From NCBI GenBank assembly GCA_902778665.1, contig CACYYN010000021.1, positions 1 through 40,665 on the forward strand: a stretch of 40,665 bases of DNA, written 5' to 3'. The translations under genes and the position numbers were made by a program. Source of the DNA: Oscillospiraceae bacterium (GTDB taxonomy: Bacteria; Bacillota; Clostridia; Oscillospirales; Oscillospiraceae). This document shows, piece by piece, positions 8,126 to 16,750 of this stretch. Each line of letters opens with the position of its first letter. Positions within the stretch are counted from its first letter, which is position 1. The notes beneath the pieces are model-generated. The model did not search any database. It saw only the letters and a program-made list of their open reading frames with translations, and was not told the origin of the DNA.

Positions 8126-9814
8126 TTGTTAAGTGAACTGCATATTGAAAACATCGCCGTGATCGAACGGGCGGATATCGTCTTTGACAAGGGGCTGAAT
8201 GTCCTCGGCGGTGAGACGGGTGCAGGTAAATCCATCGTTATCGATTCCATCAACGCCGTGCTGGGCAACCGCACCAGCCGGGAACTGGTGCGCAAGGGCG
8301 CCTCCAGCGGCCTGGTCACAGCCGTTTTCACGCCGGACAGGGAGCTGCCCTGGCTGCAGGAGAATGACATTCCCTATGAGGGTGAGCTGATCCTTCAGCG
8401 CAAAATCACACCGGAGGGCAAGTCCTCCTCCCGGGTGTGCGGCATTCCGGTTGCGGCGGCGCAGCTGCGGGAGCTGGCCTCCCAGCTGGTGGATATCCAC
8501 GGCCAGAATGACGGCCTGCGGCTTCTCGATGAGAAGAGCCACCTGGGCTTTCTGGACAGCTTCGGTGAAACGGAAAACGAGTTCAGGGCCTTTCGGGAGG
8601 AGTTTGAAAAGTTTCTCTCCATCCGCAGGGAGCTGAAAGCCCTCTCCATGGATGACGAGGAAAAGCAGCGGATGGGCGATTCTCTTCGTTTTCGTATCGA
8701 GGAGCTGGAAAGGGCCGATTTGAAAGCAGGGGAGTATGATGCTCTCACCGCCAGAAGGGACATGCTCCGCAACTCCGAAAAGCTGCGGGAGGCGCTGGAC
8801 AGCGCACTGGGGATTTTATACGACGGGGATGAAAACGCCGTCAGCTTTGCCCAGAATGCCCAGTATTATGCCGAGAGGGCGTCCCGTCTGGCCCCGGAGC
8901 TGGAGAGCGCTGCAAACAGCGTGAAGGAAGCTTCCTTCCTCCTTTCCGACGCAGCCGAAACGCTCAATGACTTTCGGGATTCTCTTGATTTTTCTCCCGA
9001 GGAATATGATCAGCTGGAAAACCGCGTCTCCCAGCTGGACAGGCTGAGCCGCAAGTATAACTGCGACGAAGACGGACTTCTTGCTCTGCTGGATGAATCC
9101 AGAAAGAAGCTGGACGACATTGAATATTCCGAAGACCGCATCCGCAAATTAAGGCGGGAGCTCAGTGCTCAGAAGGACCAGTGCACGCTGGCCGGGCAGA
9201 AGCTCACGGCAGTTCGCCGAAAGGCAGCAACCGAGCTGGAAAAGCGGATTATCACGGAGCTTCGGGAGCTGAATATGCCCTCCGTCCGGTTTGTCGTGGA
9301 GTTTGCACCGGTGGACAACAAGGTCGGTTTTGACCAGACCGGGGCGGACAGCGTCCGCTTCCTGATGTCGGCAAATGCCGGGGAGGATCCGGGCAGAATC
9401 AGCAAAATCGCCTCCGGCGGTGAGCTGAGCCGCATCATGCTGGCTCTGAAGAACGTATTCGCCGAGCATGATATCGTCCAGACCATGATCTTTGATGAGA
9501 TTGACACCGGCGTCTCCGGCATCGCCGCCCAGCGGGTAGCGGAGAAGCTCTATGCGGTGTCGGAAAACCGGCAGGTCATGTGTGTGACGCACCTCCCCCA
9601 GATTGCCGCCATGGCGGACACCCAGTATCTGGTCGCCAAGTCAGAGTCCTCCGGCCGCACCTTTACCCGGGTCACAGCTCTCGATGAAGAGGGCAGAAAA
9701 AAAGAAATCGCCCGCCTTTTCGGCGGGGACCACATCACTGCCACCACCCTTGCCGCGGCATCCGAACAGCTTGCCGCTGCGAAACAGTATAAATTGCAAA
9801 AACAAAAGAAATGA
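8126..9814 (+). CDS. recN: DNA repair protein RecN
   Basis: RecN is an SMC-like ATPase that acts early in double-strand break repair. The 562-residue protein begins with the family signature MLSELHIENIAVIE and the Walker A motif GGETGAGKS at about 28-36. A long coiled-coil middle follows (about 150-370). The C-terminal ATPase half has the ABC signature SGGELSRIMLALK, Walker B IFDEIDTGVSG and the ITHLPQIAAMAD-like segment (VTHLPQIAAMADTQY). The start is a TTG at 8126, with GGTGAG upstream as a modest ribosome-binding site; it matches the conserved family N-terminus exactly. It lies 44 nt after argR and 15 nt before tyrS. Confidence 0.95.
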   Translation: MLSELHIENIAVIERADIVFDKGLNVLGGETGAGKSIVIDSINAVLGNRTSRELVRKGASSGLVTAVFTPDRELPWLQENDIPYEGELILQRKITPEGKSSSRVCGIPVAAAQLRELASQLVDIHGQNDGLRLLDEKSHLGFLDSFGETENEFRAFREEFEKFLSIRRELKALSMDDEEKQRMGDSLRFRIEELERADLKAGEYDALTARRDMLRNSEKLREALDSALGILYDGDENAVSFAQNAQYYAERASRLAPELESAANSVKEASFLLSDAAETLNDFRDSLDFSPEEYDQLENRVSQLDRLSRKYNCDEDGLLALLDESRKKLDDIEYSEDRIRKLRRELSAQKDQCTLAGQKLTAVRRKAATELEKRIITELRELNMPSVRFVVEFAPVDNKVGFDQTGADSVRFLMSANAGEDPGRISKIASGGELSRIMLALKNVFAEHDIVQTMIFDEIDTGVSGIAAQRVAEKLYAVSENRQVMCVTHLPQIAAMADTQYLVAKSESSGRTFTRVTALDEEGRKKEIARLFGGDHITATTLAAASEQLAAAKQYKLQKQKK

Positions 9815-9829
9815 CGAGGTATCAACACA

Positions 9830-11062
9830 ATGGGAATTTTTGAAGAACTCCGCGCCAGAGGCCTGATCGCCCAGATTACCGATGAGGCAAAAGTAAGAGA
9901 CCTGATCAACAACGGGCAGGCCACCTTCTACATCGGGTTTGACCCGACCGCCGACAGCCTCCACGTCGGCCACTTTATGGCCCTGTGCCTGATGAAGCGC
10001 CTGCAGCAGGCCGGCAACAAGCCGATCGCTCTTCTGGGTGGAGGAACTGGCATGGTGGGTGACCCCTCCGGGCGGACGGATATGCGCCCCATGATGACAA
10101 AAGAGATCATCCAGCACAACATTGACTGCTTCAAGGTTCAGATGAGCCGTTTTATCGACTTTTCCGATGACAAGGCCATCATGGTCAACAATGCCGACTG
10201 GCTCCTTGACCTGAACTATGTGGAACTCCTGCGGGAGGTGGGTGCCTACTTCTCCGTCAACAACATGCTGCGTGCCGAGTGCTACAAGCAGCGCATGGAA
10301 AAGGGCCTCAGCTTCTTTGAGTTCAACTACATGATCATGCAGGCCTATGACTTTTATGTTCTCTACCAGAAGTACGGCTGCAACCTGCAGTTCGGCGGAG
10401 ACGATCAGTGGTCCAACATGCTGGCCGGCCGTGAGCTCATCCGCAAAAAGCTGGGCCTGGAGGAACAGGATGCCAAGGCCCAGGCCATGACCATCACCCT
10501 TCTTCTCAATTCCGAAGGCAAGAAGATGGGCAAGACCCAGTCCGGCGCCGTCTGGCTTGACCCGAACAAGACCTCTCCCTATGACTTCTACCAGTACTGG
10601 AGAAACGTGGGTGATGCCGATGTGCTCAAATGCATCCGTATGCTCACCTTCCTGCCGCTGGAGCAGATTGACGAGATGGATAAATGGGAAGGCAGCGAGC
10701 TCAACCGCGCCAAGGAGATTCTCGCCTATGAGCTCACCTCTCTCGTCCACGGAGAAGAAGAGGCAAAGAAAGCCGAAGCCGGTGCGAAAGCCCTTTTCGG
10801 CGGGGCGGGAGACATGGCGAATGTGCCCTCTTTCGAGCTGAAGGCTGAAGATGAGAATGACATCGTTACAATTCTTGTCAAAACCGGTCTCTGTTCCTCC
10901 AACGGCGATGCCCGCCGGAATATCCAGCAGGGCGGTGTCACCGTCAATGACGAGAAGGTCACGGACTTTCACAAGGTCTTCACCGATGACGAGCTGAAGG
11001 CCGGCATCCTGGTGAAGCGCGGCAAAAAGAACTTCTTCCGTGTCACGAAAAACGCAGACTGA
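9830..11062 (+). CDS. tyrS: Tyrosyl-tRNA synthetase
   Basis: This class I synthetase charges tRNA-Tyr. The 410-residue product has the HIGH-type motif as HVGH within DPTADSLHVGHF, and the tyrosine-binding GGDDQWSNM segment. The KMSKS motif appears as KMGKTQSG, a common TyrS variant. A C-terminal S4-like RNA-binding domain follows (ILVKTGLCSSNGDARRNIQQGGVTVND). Length is normal for the bacterial TyrS short form. It follows recN after 15 nt with no T-box leader, so tyrosine-responsive control would have to act elsewhere. A weak GC hairpin follows the stop. Confidence 0.96.
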   Translation: MGIFEELRARGLIAQITDEAKVRDLINNGQATFYIGFDPTADSLHVGHFMALCLMKRLQQAGNKPIALLGGGTGMVGDPSGRTDMRPMMTKEIIQHNIDCFKVQMSRFIDFSDDKAIMVNNADWLLDLNYVELLREVGAYFSVNNMLRAECYKQRMEKGLSFFEFNYMIMQAYDFYVLYQKYGCNLQFGGDDQWSNMLAGRELIRKKLGLEEQDAKAQAMTITLLLNSEGKKMGKTQSGAVWLDPNKTSPYDFYQYWRNVGDADVLKCIRMLTFLPLEQIDEMDKWEGSELNRAKEILAYELTSLVHGEEEAKKAEAGAKALFGGAGDMANVPSFELKAEDENDIVTILVKTGLCSSNGDARRNIQQGGVTVNDEKVTDFHKVFTDDELKAGILVKRGKKNFFRVTKNAD

Positions 11063-11087
11063 CCCCCAACCTGATTTCTGTATCTTT

Positions 11088-11108
11088 CCGGGCTCTTCGC
11101 ACGCCCGG
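11088..11108 (+). terminator. Possible terminator hairpin after tyrS
   Basis: CCGGGC (11088-11093) pairs with GCCCGG (11103-11108) around a 9-nt loop. The stem is GC-rich, but there is no clear T-run after it (GGTTATATC). It may be a weak terminator or an mRNA end-processing site separating tyrS from the isomerase-like gene. Confidence 0.35.
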
Positions 11109-11139
11109 CGGTTATATCAAAACAAACAGGAGGTACAAC

Positions 11140-12558
11140 ATGTTAGTTAATACCAAAGCAAGAGTTGGTGTGTTTTCCATCGCACTGGGTGCCTATCTGC
11201 CCCAGTTCCCGTCTCTGGTGCCGGAGTTTGAAGCACAGTATGAGGCTTTCAAAAAGACCATCCCCGATACCGTCGAAGTGATCGACGGCGGCATGATCAC
11301 GACGAAAGAGCAGTCACAGGCCGCAGGAGACAAGTTCCGTGCTGCGGATGTTGACCTTGTTTTCATGCAGCTGCTCACCTATGCCACATCCTACAATATG
11401 CTCCCTGCCATCCGCGATCTGGACGTTCCGGTGGTTCTGGTGAACGTGCAGAAGCTCAAAGCTCTTGACTATGACCACACAGATATCGCCTCCTGGCTGG
11501 GAGAAGGATACGCGTGCGGCGCCGTGGGAGAGAGCGCAGCCGATCTGCAGCGTTTCGGCAAGCGCTTTGATGTGATCACCGGCGTGGTGGAAGGCGGCGA
11601 CCCGACCGTTCAGCATGAAATTGAAGACTGGTGCAAAGCCGCTCAGGTGCGCAGACGCTTCCGCGACACCAACATTGCCCAGATCGGCAGACCCTATCCC
11701 GGCATGATGGACCTGTACATCGACGAAACCAATCTCTATCGCCGTATGTTCCTCTACACCAAGCAGTTTGACTGGGAGAAGATGTGGGCTATTGCCGACA
11801 ACATCACGGACGATGCAGCCATCCGCTCCAAAGCTCAGGAAATTCTGGACACCTTCGATATCGAAGGCGGCGGCAGCATTGAAGAGGTTTGGGAGATGGC
11901 CAAGTACGTGGTCGCTTTTGAACAGTGGGTCAAGGATGAAAAGCTGGGCCTGATTGCCTCCCACTATGACGGGTTTGCACAGGGCAAGGCCGGCGTGCTG
12001 GACTCCATGCTGATTCCCGCATTCTCCATGCTCATCAAGCAGGGCACTGCCTGCGCGGTGGAAGGCGACATGAAGGTTGCCATGGGCATGAGCATTCTCA
12101 GCACCATCGCAGGTGAGGGCCAGCTGGCGGAGATGTACTCCATCGATTTCAACGATGACACTGCCATCATCGGCCACAGCGGCTCCGGCGATGCAAGAAT
12201 CTCCGGCAAAAAGCCCACCATGAAGATCGTCAAGGTGTTCCACGGCAAAACCGGCGGCGGATACCTCACCCAGTTCTATCCCCGTCTCGGCCCCGTCACA
12301 TACCTTGCCATCACGCAGGACGGCGACGGTAACTTTAAATTCATTGTGGCAGAAGCCGAGAACATCGACAAAAAGGTTCTCTCCATCGGAGATACCAATA
12401 ACCGTGTTCAGTTTACATGCGGTGCCCGGGAATTCGTCAACCGCTGGAGCCTGGCCGGTCCGACCCACCACTTCGCGGAAGCTACCGGTCGTCATATCGA
12501 CACCATTCTGAAGGTCGCCAAGATTCTCAACGTCCCGGTGGAAATCGTAACCAGATAA
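11140..12558 (+). CDS. L-arabinose/L-fucose isomerase family protein
   Basis: This 472-residue protein resembles L-arabinose isomerase in fold and in its C-terminal half. The segments CAVEGDMKVAMGM, AEMYSIDF, AIIGHSGSG and GPTHHFAEA line up with the AraA metal ligands (two Glu, two His), so the active-site set appears intact. The N-terminal half (MLVNTKARVGVFSIALGAYLPQFPSL) fits the Rossmann-like substrate domain of the family. The ATG at 11140 has AGGAGG upstream. No ribulokinase, epimerase or sugar transporter lies nearby, so arabinose as substrate is not supported by context; it could isomerise another aldose. A strong hairpin follows, shared with the convergent gene downstream. Confidence 0.75.
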   Translation: MLVNTKARVGVFSIALGAYLPQFPSLVPEFEAQYEAFKKTIPDTVEVIDGGMITTKEQSQAAGDKFRAADVDLVFMQLLTYATSYNMLPAIRDLDVPVVLVNVQKLKALDYDHTDIASWLGEGYACGAVGESAADLQRFGKRFDVITGVVEGGDPTVQHEIEDWCKAAQVRRRFRDTNIAQIGRPYPGMMDLYIDETNLYRRMFLYTKQFDWEKMWAIADNITDDAAIRSKAQEILDTFDIEGGGSIEEVWEMAKYVVAFEQWVKDEKLGLIASHYDGFAQGKAGVLDSMLIPAFSMLIKQGTACAVEGDMKVAMGMSILSTIAGEGQLAEMYSIDFNDDTAIIGHSGSGDARISGKKPTMKIVKVFHGKTGGGYLTQFYPRLGPVTYLAITQDGDGNFKFIVAEAENIDKKVLSIGDTNNRVQFTCGAREFVNRWSLAGPTHHFAEATGRHIDTILKVAKILNVPVEIVTR

Positions 12559-12578
12559 GCTTTACGGAAAATATAGGT

Positions 12579-12607
12579 AGAGGGAAAGGCTCCATGTCTT
12601 TCCCTCT
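12579..12607. terminator. Bidirectional terminator between convergent genes
   Basis: AGAGGGAAAG (12579-12588) and CTTTCCCTCT (12598-12607) form a perfect 10-bp stem with a 9-nt loop. It lies between the end of the isomerase-like gene (+) and the end of dpaL (-), so it can serve both. The T-tracts on either side are imperfect. Confidence 0.65.
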
Positions 12608-12629
12608 TTCCTTATATATCCGCTGCAGG

Positions 12630-13817
12630 CTATTTTGCGATAATCCGTGCATAATCCTCCGGATCTGTATCTCCCTCCGTGTTAAAAAGAAGAATCACGG
12701 AATTGTTGTCGATCCGGAACAACTGCCGCAGCTCCTGTGACTGAAGGATTTCCAGAAGAAGCCCGTAAGTGACAGCGCCGGATTCGCCCGAGACCACCGT
12801 GGATATCTCCCCCGCAAAAGGAGAGGCATAAGCGCGCATACCTGCCTCCGTGATGCAGTCTTTACAGGCGCAGTAGAAGCCGGAACAGTCTCTCAGAATA
12901 GGCCAGACTGTTTTGCAGGGTGTGCCGCAGTTCAGGCCTGCCATTATTGTGCGGCATTCATCCGATACCGTATGGATCTGTCCGTCGTTCTTTTTCGCAG
13001 ACTGATAGATACAGTCAGAGCCTTCCGCCTCAACGATCGTGACGTGCGGCATTTGATCAGCTGCCCGGTGAATAAAATAAGCTGCAACCCCTCCGGCCAT
13101 AGATCCCACGCCGGCCTGCAGAAAAATGTGAGTGGGCTTTTTGGCGCCCATCTGCGCCTCAGCCTCCGCAGCCATCGTAAGATATCCTTCTATAATCCAT
13201 GCGGGAATCTTTTCATACCCATCCCATGCTGTGTCCTGGATCAGAATCCATCCGTTTTGTTCGGCGAGACGGGAAGCGTAGCGGACGGTTTCGTCATAAT
13301 TCATCTCCGTGATTTCTGCTGTTGCCGAGCCCGCCGCTTCAACAGCCCGTCTTCTCGCCTCGACAGTACCCTTTGGCATAAAGACATGCGCCCGGCAGCC
13401 GAAGATCTTAGCTGCCCAGGAAACACCTTTGCCGTGATTTCCGTCGGTCGCGGTGGCAAACGTAATACTGCTGCACGCCTTCCTGATTCTGTCATCTGAA
13501 AAGGAGGAATAATCTGCAGCATCCGCATCCAATCCCAGTTTTTCGCACAGAATGCGAAACATGCAGTAGCTCCCGCCCAAACCTTTAAACGCCTTCAGGC
13601 CGAATCGGGACGATTCATCCTTGACAAAAATCGAATCGACACCGTACCTCTCCGCAGCGCACCCCAGCTTCTCAAGATCAGTCCGGCGATAATCGGGAAG
13701 GCTTCGGTGAAAGCGTAAGGCTCTCTCTGCCGCCGCTTCATCAAAGCGTGACACATCGGTGTTTCCTATTGGCGTCTGCGCTAAAATGCGGAAATTCTCA
13801 TAAAGATACTCTTTCAT
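12630..13817 (-). CDS. dpaL: Diaminopropionate ammonia-lyase
   Basis: This is a PLP fold-type II enzyme that cleaves 2,3-diaminopropionate to pyruvate and two ammonia, and can use D-serine weakly in studied homologues. The 395-residue protein shows the family pattern DESSRFGLKAFKGLGGSY, where the Lys in AFKG is the PLP Schiff-base residue. It also has FATATDGNHGKGVSWAA and the glycine loop QAGVGSMAGGVAAYF. C-terminal segments GLNCGTPCKTVWP and VVSGESGAVTYGLL are typical of YgeX/DpaL. The ATG at 13817 has AGGAG with good spacing. The leader contains hairpins and a possible terminator. No xanthine dehydrogenase or Yge genes lie nearby, unlike in E. coli. Confidence 0.88.
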   Translation of the reverse strand: MKEYLYENFRILAQTPIGNTDVSRFDEAAAERALRFHRSLPDYRRTDLEKLGCAAERYGVDSIFVKDESSRFGLKAFKGLGGSYCMFRILCEKLGLDADAADYSSFSDDRIRKACSSITFATATDGNHGKGVSWAAKIFGCRAHVFMPKGTVEARRRAVEAAGSATAEITEMNYDETVRYASRLAEQNGWILIQDTAWDGYEKIPAWIIEGYLTMAAEAEAQMGAKKPTHIFLQAGVGSMAGGVAAYFIHRAADQMPHVTIVEAEGSDCIYQSAKKNDGQIHTVSDECRTIMAGLNCGTPCKTVWPILRDCSGFYCACKDCITEAGMRAYASPFAGEISTVVSGESGAVTYGLLLEILQSQELRQLFRIDNNSVILLFNTEGDTDPEDYARIIAK

Positions 13818-13844
13818 TGAAAAGATCTCCTTGGATATGAAAAG

Positions 13845-13871
13845 GACCTTGGATCTTGAAGATTCAAGGTC
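13845..13871 (-). terminator. Terminator or attenuator hairpin upstream of dpaL
   Basis: Read on the minus strand, GACCTTG (13871-13865) pairs with CAAGGTC (13851-13845), with partial ATC/GAT pairing inside the loop, followed by CTTTTC. It lies 27 nt upstream of the dpaL start and 70 nt past the YbaK stop. It either ends the YbaK transcript or attenuates dpaL. Confidence 0.45.
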
Positions 13872-13875
13872 TGTT

Positions 13876-13892
13876 TGTTGCCTGCGGCAACA
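13876..13892 (-). other. Perfect 7-bp hairpin in the dpaL leader
   Basis: TGTTGCC and GGCAACA form a perfect 7-bp stem with a 3-nt loop just upstream of the possible attenuator hairpin. A second copy of the 9-nt element CAAGGTCTG (+ strand) lies at 13904-13912, the first being at 13865-13873. The two copies could compete for the same pairing partner at 13845-13851. Confidence 0.4.
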
Positions 13893-13940
13893 GCGGTGAT
13901 CAGCAAGGTCTGCTCTAAGCCCTCTCGATTGTCGGGTGGA

Positions 13941-14414
13941 TTACTCCGGCAGCTTGCAGACGTCAACCCACTCCAGGGCATTGGAATACCGGTACAGTTC
14001 ATCCAGATTCAGCTCGATAGCGCTTGATGCGCTGCCGACAGCGGGGAAGACGGTGGTAAACCGCTTCAGGCTTTCATCCAGATACACATCCACACCGTCA
14101 TTGATTCCGAAGGGGCACACTCCACCGATGGGATGGCCGATGAACGCCATTACTTCTTCCGGCGTCAGCATCTTTGCCTTGGCATGGAACTTTTCCTTAT
14201 ATTTGTGGTTATCAATTCTCGCATCGCCGGCAGCGAGAATCAGAATCGGTTTCTCCTCGGGGAGTTTGAAGGAAAGGGTTTTTGCAATGCGGGCCCCCTC
14301 AACCCCCAGCGCCTGTGCAGCCAGCTCAACCGTTGCGGAAGACACGTCAAATTCCCTGACGCGATCTTCCATTCCCAGAGCCCTGAAATATGCTCTGCCT
14401 TTTTCTATTGACAC
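13941..14414 (-). CDS. YbaK/EbsC family aminoacyl-tRNA deacylase
   Basis: YbaK/ProX-type proteins hydrolyse mischarged tRNAs such as Cys-tRNA-Pro in trans. The product of about 157 residues has the family core KTLSFKLPEEKPILILAAGD and the IGHPIGGVCPFG loop with the G-X-C/S-P-F/L-G pattern. It ends with the beta strand VFPAVGSASSAIELNLDEL. I chose the GTG at 14414 because GGAG lies 9 nt upstream and the resulting length matches the family. A TTG at 14480 would add 22 unrelated residues. It lies downstream of TelA on the same strand with a 123-nt gap and no clear own promoter, so it may be in that transcription unit. Confidence 0.85.
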   Translation of the reverse strand: MSIEKGRAYFRALGMEDRVREFDVSSATVELAAQALGVEGARIAKTLSFKLPEEKPILILAAGDARIDNHKYKEKFHAKAKMLTPEEVMAFIGHPIGGVCPFGINDGVDVYLDESLKRFTTVFPAVGSASSAIELNLDELYRYSNALEWVDVCKLPE

Positions 14415-14537
14415 GTTCCGTTTCTCCGTATTGTTTATTTCCGTAATACCGGCAGATTGGGCGCGTGACAGAAAACTCAAATTGTGGAGCGTACCCGTCC
14501 CACGCGCAACCTGCTTTGCTTTTGTGCGAAAGTCAAA

Positions 14538-15701
14538 TCAACCCTTCATCTCAAGCAGCTTCTGCTTCAGCTCGCCTTCGATCTTGGCAAGCTCCTGCTC
14601 TGCAGCGGAACGGCGTGCCCGCCCTTCATCCTGAATCTGGCGGACTTCTTCCAGCGTAGAGATCAGCTCAAGATTTGTCTTCTGCAGCGTCTCAATGTCC
14701 ACCACACCGCGCTCTGCTTCCTTCGCAACATTGACACTGCCCTGATGCAGCTTCTCCGCATTCTTGATCAGCAGCTCGTTGGTCACTTCGCTGACCTCAT
14801 GCTGAGCCTTCATTGCCTCATCGGAGTGATACATGGTCAGTGCCAGCACCATCTGGTTCTTCCAGAGGGGGATGGTGTTATTGATGGAGGTGCGGATCTT
14901 CTCGGTCATCAGAGAGTCATTGTTCTGAATCATACGGATCTGCGGGCCCATCTGGACGGAGATCATACGGGTGAGCTCCAGATCATGGATCTTCTTCTCA
15001 AAGCGGCCGATCATATTGGCAAAGTCGTTTGCAGCCTGCGCATCCTCCGGCAGATTGGACTCCTGTGCCTTCTTCTGCATGGCGGGCAGAACCTCATTGC
15101 GCAGCTCTTCAATCTTCAGCTTGCCGGCAAGAATGTACATGGTCAGTTCCTTCATGTACTCCTGATTCTTGTCGTACATCTTGTCCATGAGGGAAATGTC
15201 CTTCATCAGGACGATCTCATGGTTCTCCAGCGCTTCCACGATTTTATCAACATTCGCCTCTGCCACGTTGTACTGGGCTTTGAGAGACTCCATGTTGCTC
15301 TGGCCCCTCTTGAAGAGCGCCTTCAGGCCCTTTTCCTTCTCCTCAAACTTCATGCCCTTCAGCTGAACCACAAGGTCGGAGAGCATATTGCCGACTTCTC
15401 CCAGATCCTTCGTCTTCACGGTGCTGAGAGCAGCATCGGAGAACTCGGAAATGTTTTTCTGGGCAGCGGCGCCGTAATTCATCACCTGCTCGGTGTTCAT
15501 CACGTCAATCTGAGAGGAAAACTCCTTCACAGCTGCCTGCTCTTCGGGAGAGAGCTTTTCCAGCTCAATCTTCTCCACTGCCGGCTCTTTCACTTCTTCT
15601 GCAGCCTGCTGAATTTCTTCCTCCAGGGTTGCAGCCTGAGCGGCTGCCTGCGCGCCGTTGGGATCGAGGGTCAGGGTAGGGATTGTTGTGTTTTCTGCCA
15701 T
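14538..15701 (-). CDS. TelA/KlaA family toxic anion resistance protein
   Basis: This 387-residue helical protein belongs to the TelA/KlaA (toxic anion resistance, PF05816) family. Members are linked to tellurite resistance and, in Gram-positives, to stress and envelope-active compound tolerance; the biochemical activity is not established. Recognisable segments are FSSQIDVMNTEQVMNYG, FKRGQSNMESLKAQY, NHEIVLMKDISLMDKMYDKN and NTIPLWKNQMVLALT. The acidic, Ala/Glu-rich N-terminus (about 1-70) is likely disordered. The ATG at 15701 has AAAGGA upstream. It follows XpaC by 6 nt, the usual two-gene arrangement, so the two probably act together. Confidence 0.87.
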   Translation of the reverse strand: MAENTTIPTLTLDPNGAQAAAQAATLEEEIQQAAEEVKEPAVEKIELEKLSPEEQAAVKEFSSQIDVMNTEQVMNYGAAAQKNISEFSDAALSTVKTKDLGEVGNMLSDLVVQLKGMKFEEKEKGLKALFKRGQSNMESLKAQYNVAEANVDKIVEALENHEIVLMKDISLMDKMYDKNQEYMKELTMYILAGKLKIEELRNEVLPAMQKKAQESNLPEDAQAANDFANMIGRFEKKIHDLELTRMISVQMGPQIRMIQNNDSLMTEKIRTSINNTIPLWKNQMVLALTMYHSDEAMKAQHEVSEVTNELLIKNAEKLHQGSVNVAKEAERGVVDIETLQKTNLELISTLEEVRQIQDEGRARRSAAEQELAKIEGELKQKLLEMKG

Positions 15702-15707
15702 AGTTTT

Positions 15708-16529
15708 TTATCCTTTCTGCTGTGCCGCAGCGGCACTGCTCTGTTGTGCTGCGCTTCCCGCAGCCTGTAGTTTTTCAAATTCGTTTCTGCCGGAAAGGCC
15801 TTCGCGCTCCAGCATCTGGTTCATTACATCAATATCTGTCTCAATGTCCAGTGCCTGATTCTCAAACAGCGAGTCCAGACGCTTTTTATAAGCGGCTATG
15901 GCCACATCCAGCATTTCGTTGATATTGTTCAGGCTCTTGTCAATGTTCTCGCCGTCAATGCCCTGAGAAGACATTCTGTCATAGGCGTTTAAAAGCTTGA
16001 TCGTGGTGGGGAGATAATAACGGAAGAACTTTTTGATCTGCGGCACATCGGAGGGGTCTTCAATCGCATCCTTTGCGATTTTCTCCGTGATGTCCATAAT
16101 CTCATCAATCTTACCCTGAACAGCGGGATCCGTAATCGTGGTCTTCAGCCGGCGCATTTCGCCCAGTGCCCTGTCGCCCTCTTCCAGAATGGGGTCTATT
16201 TTCTCCCCGTAGCTCTTTTTTTTCAGGCGCTCTCCGGCAGTCTTCCCGGCAGGGGCAGCTGCATTGCCCACACGCTCGCTGGTCTTTTTGGTGTTCGCCA
16301 CATTGGATCTCTCTTCCGTTTTTTCCGCCTTTTCGGAACCGAAACGGATTTTGCCGATCTTCCGCAGCTTCCCGTAAAAATAACCCACTGCGGCGCTTAC
16401 GCCCAGGTTGGTAAGAAATCCGCCCAGTGTGAAAGGGGAGAGGATGAAAACACTCATCAGCGCAAAGCAGGCAATAAACGCCGGAATCGTCCCTTTGGGA
16501 AATGAAATTTTCTTTTTTCCGCTGCCCAT
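15708..16529 (-). CDS. XpaC family protein (5-bromo-4-chloroindolyl phosphate hydrolysis family)
   Basis: This 273-residue protein resembles XpaC/YceN. The N-terminus has a basic start followed by two hydrophobic segments (about 14-52: TIPAFIACFALMSVFIL, then FLTNLGVSAAVGYFYG), so it is membrane-anchored. A Lys/Glu-rich linker (about 60-110) and a long helical cytoplasmic domain follow, containing KKFFRYYLPTTIKLLNAYD, the family hallmark. The C-terminal tail is Ala/Gln-rich. The family name comes from a historical X-phos phenotype; true function is unknown. It is the first gene of an XpaC-TelA unit with a good promoter and GGAGG 8 nt before the ATG. Confidence 0.87.
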   Translation of the reverse strand: MGSGKKKISFPKGTIPAFIACFALMSVFILSPFTLGGFLTNLGVSAAVGYFYGKLRKIGKIRFGSEKAEKTEERSNVANTKKTSERVGNAAAPAGKTAGERLKKKSYGEKIDPILEEGDRALGEMRRLKTTITDPAVQGKIDEIMDITEKIAKDAIEDPSDVPQIKKFFRYYLPTTIKLLNAYDRMSSQGIDGENIDKSLNNINEMLDVAIAAYKKRLDSLFENQALDIETDIDVMNQMLEREGLSGRNEFEKLQAAGSAAQQSSAAAAQQKG

Positions 16530-16560
16530 CTCCGTGCCCTCCGTTTCTGAATTCCATCAT

Positions 16561-16589
16561 ATTTTATTCTACTTTAATTCAGTAGTCAA
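16561..16589 (-). promoter_or_regulatory. Promoter of the XpaC-TelA operon
   Basis: On the minus strand, TTGACT (16589-16584) and TAAAAT (16566-16561) are separated by exactly 17 nt. The start of transcription would fall about 25 nt before the XpaC ATG. It is divergent from the LCP promoter about 95 nt away. Confidence 0.8.
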
Positions 16590-16684
16590 GAGAAAGCGGA
16601 TGAAAAATTGCCAAATCCGCCGGAGAAAACAGGTCACCAAAACCTGCAGCTTCATACATCTTTCATGCCGCTCCGGAACGGATG

Positions 16685-16713
16685 TTGCATCTGCCGGATG
16701 AAAGTGCTAAAAT
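16685..16713 (+). promoter_or_regulatory. Promoter of the LCP-family gene
   Basis: TTGCAT (16685-16690) and TAAAAT (16708-16713) have a 17-nt spacer, and TG at 16705-16706 makes an extended -10. The ATG of the downstream gene lies about 38 nt beyond. Confidence 0.8.
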
Positions 16714-16750
16714 GACAAAACCGTAAATTGAATTCCGAAAGGTCTCTGAT

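Noticed and set aside
14538-16529. Tellurite-resistance island
   Set aside because: XpaC-TelA pairs are widespread chromosomal genes in Bacillota; no ter-operon genes (terZ/terD type) are nearby.
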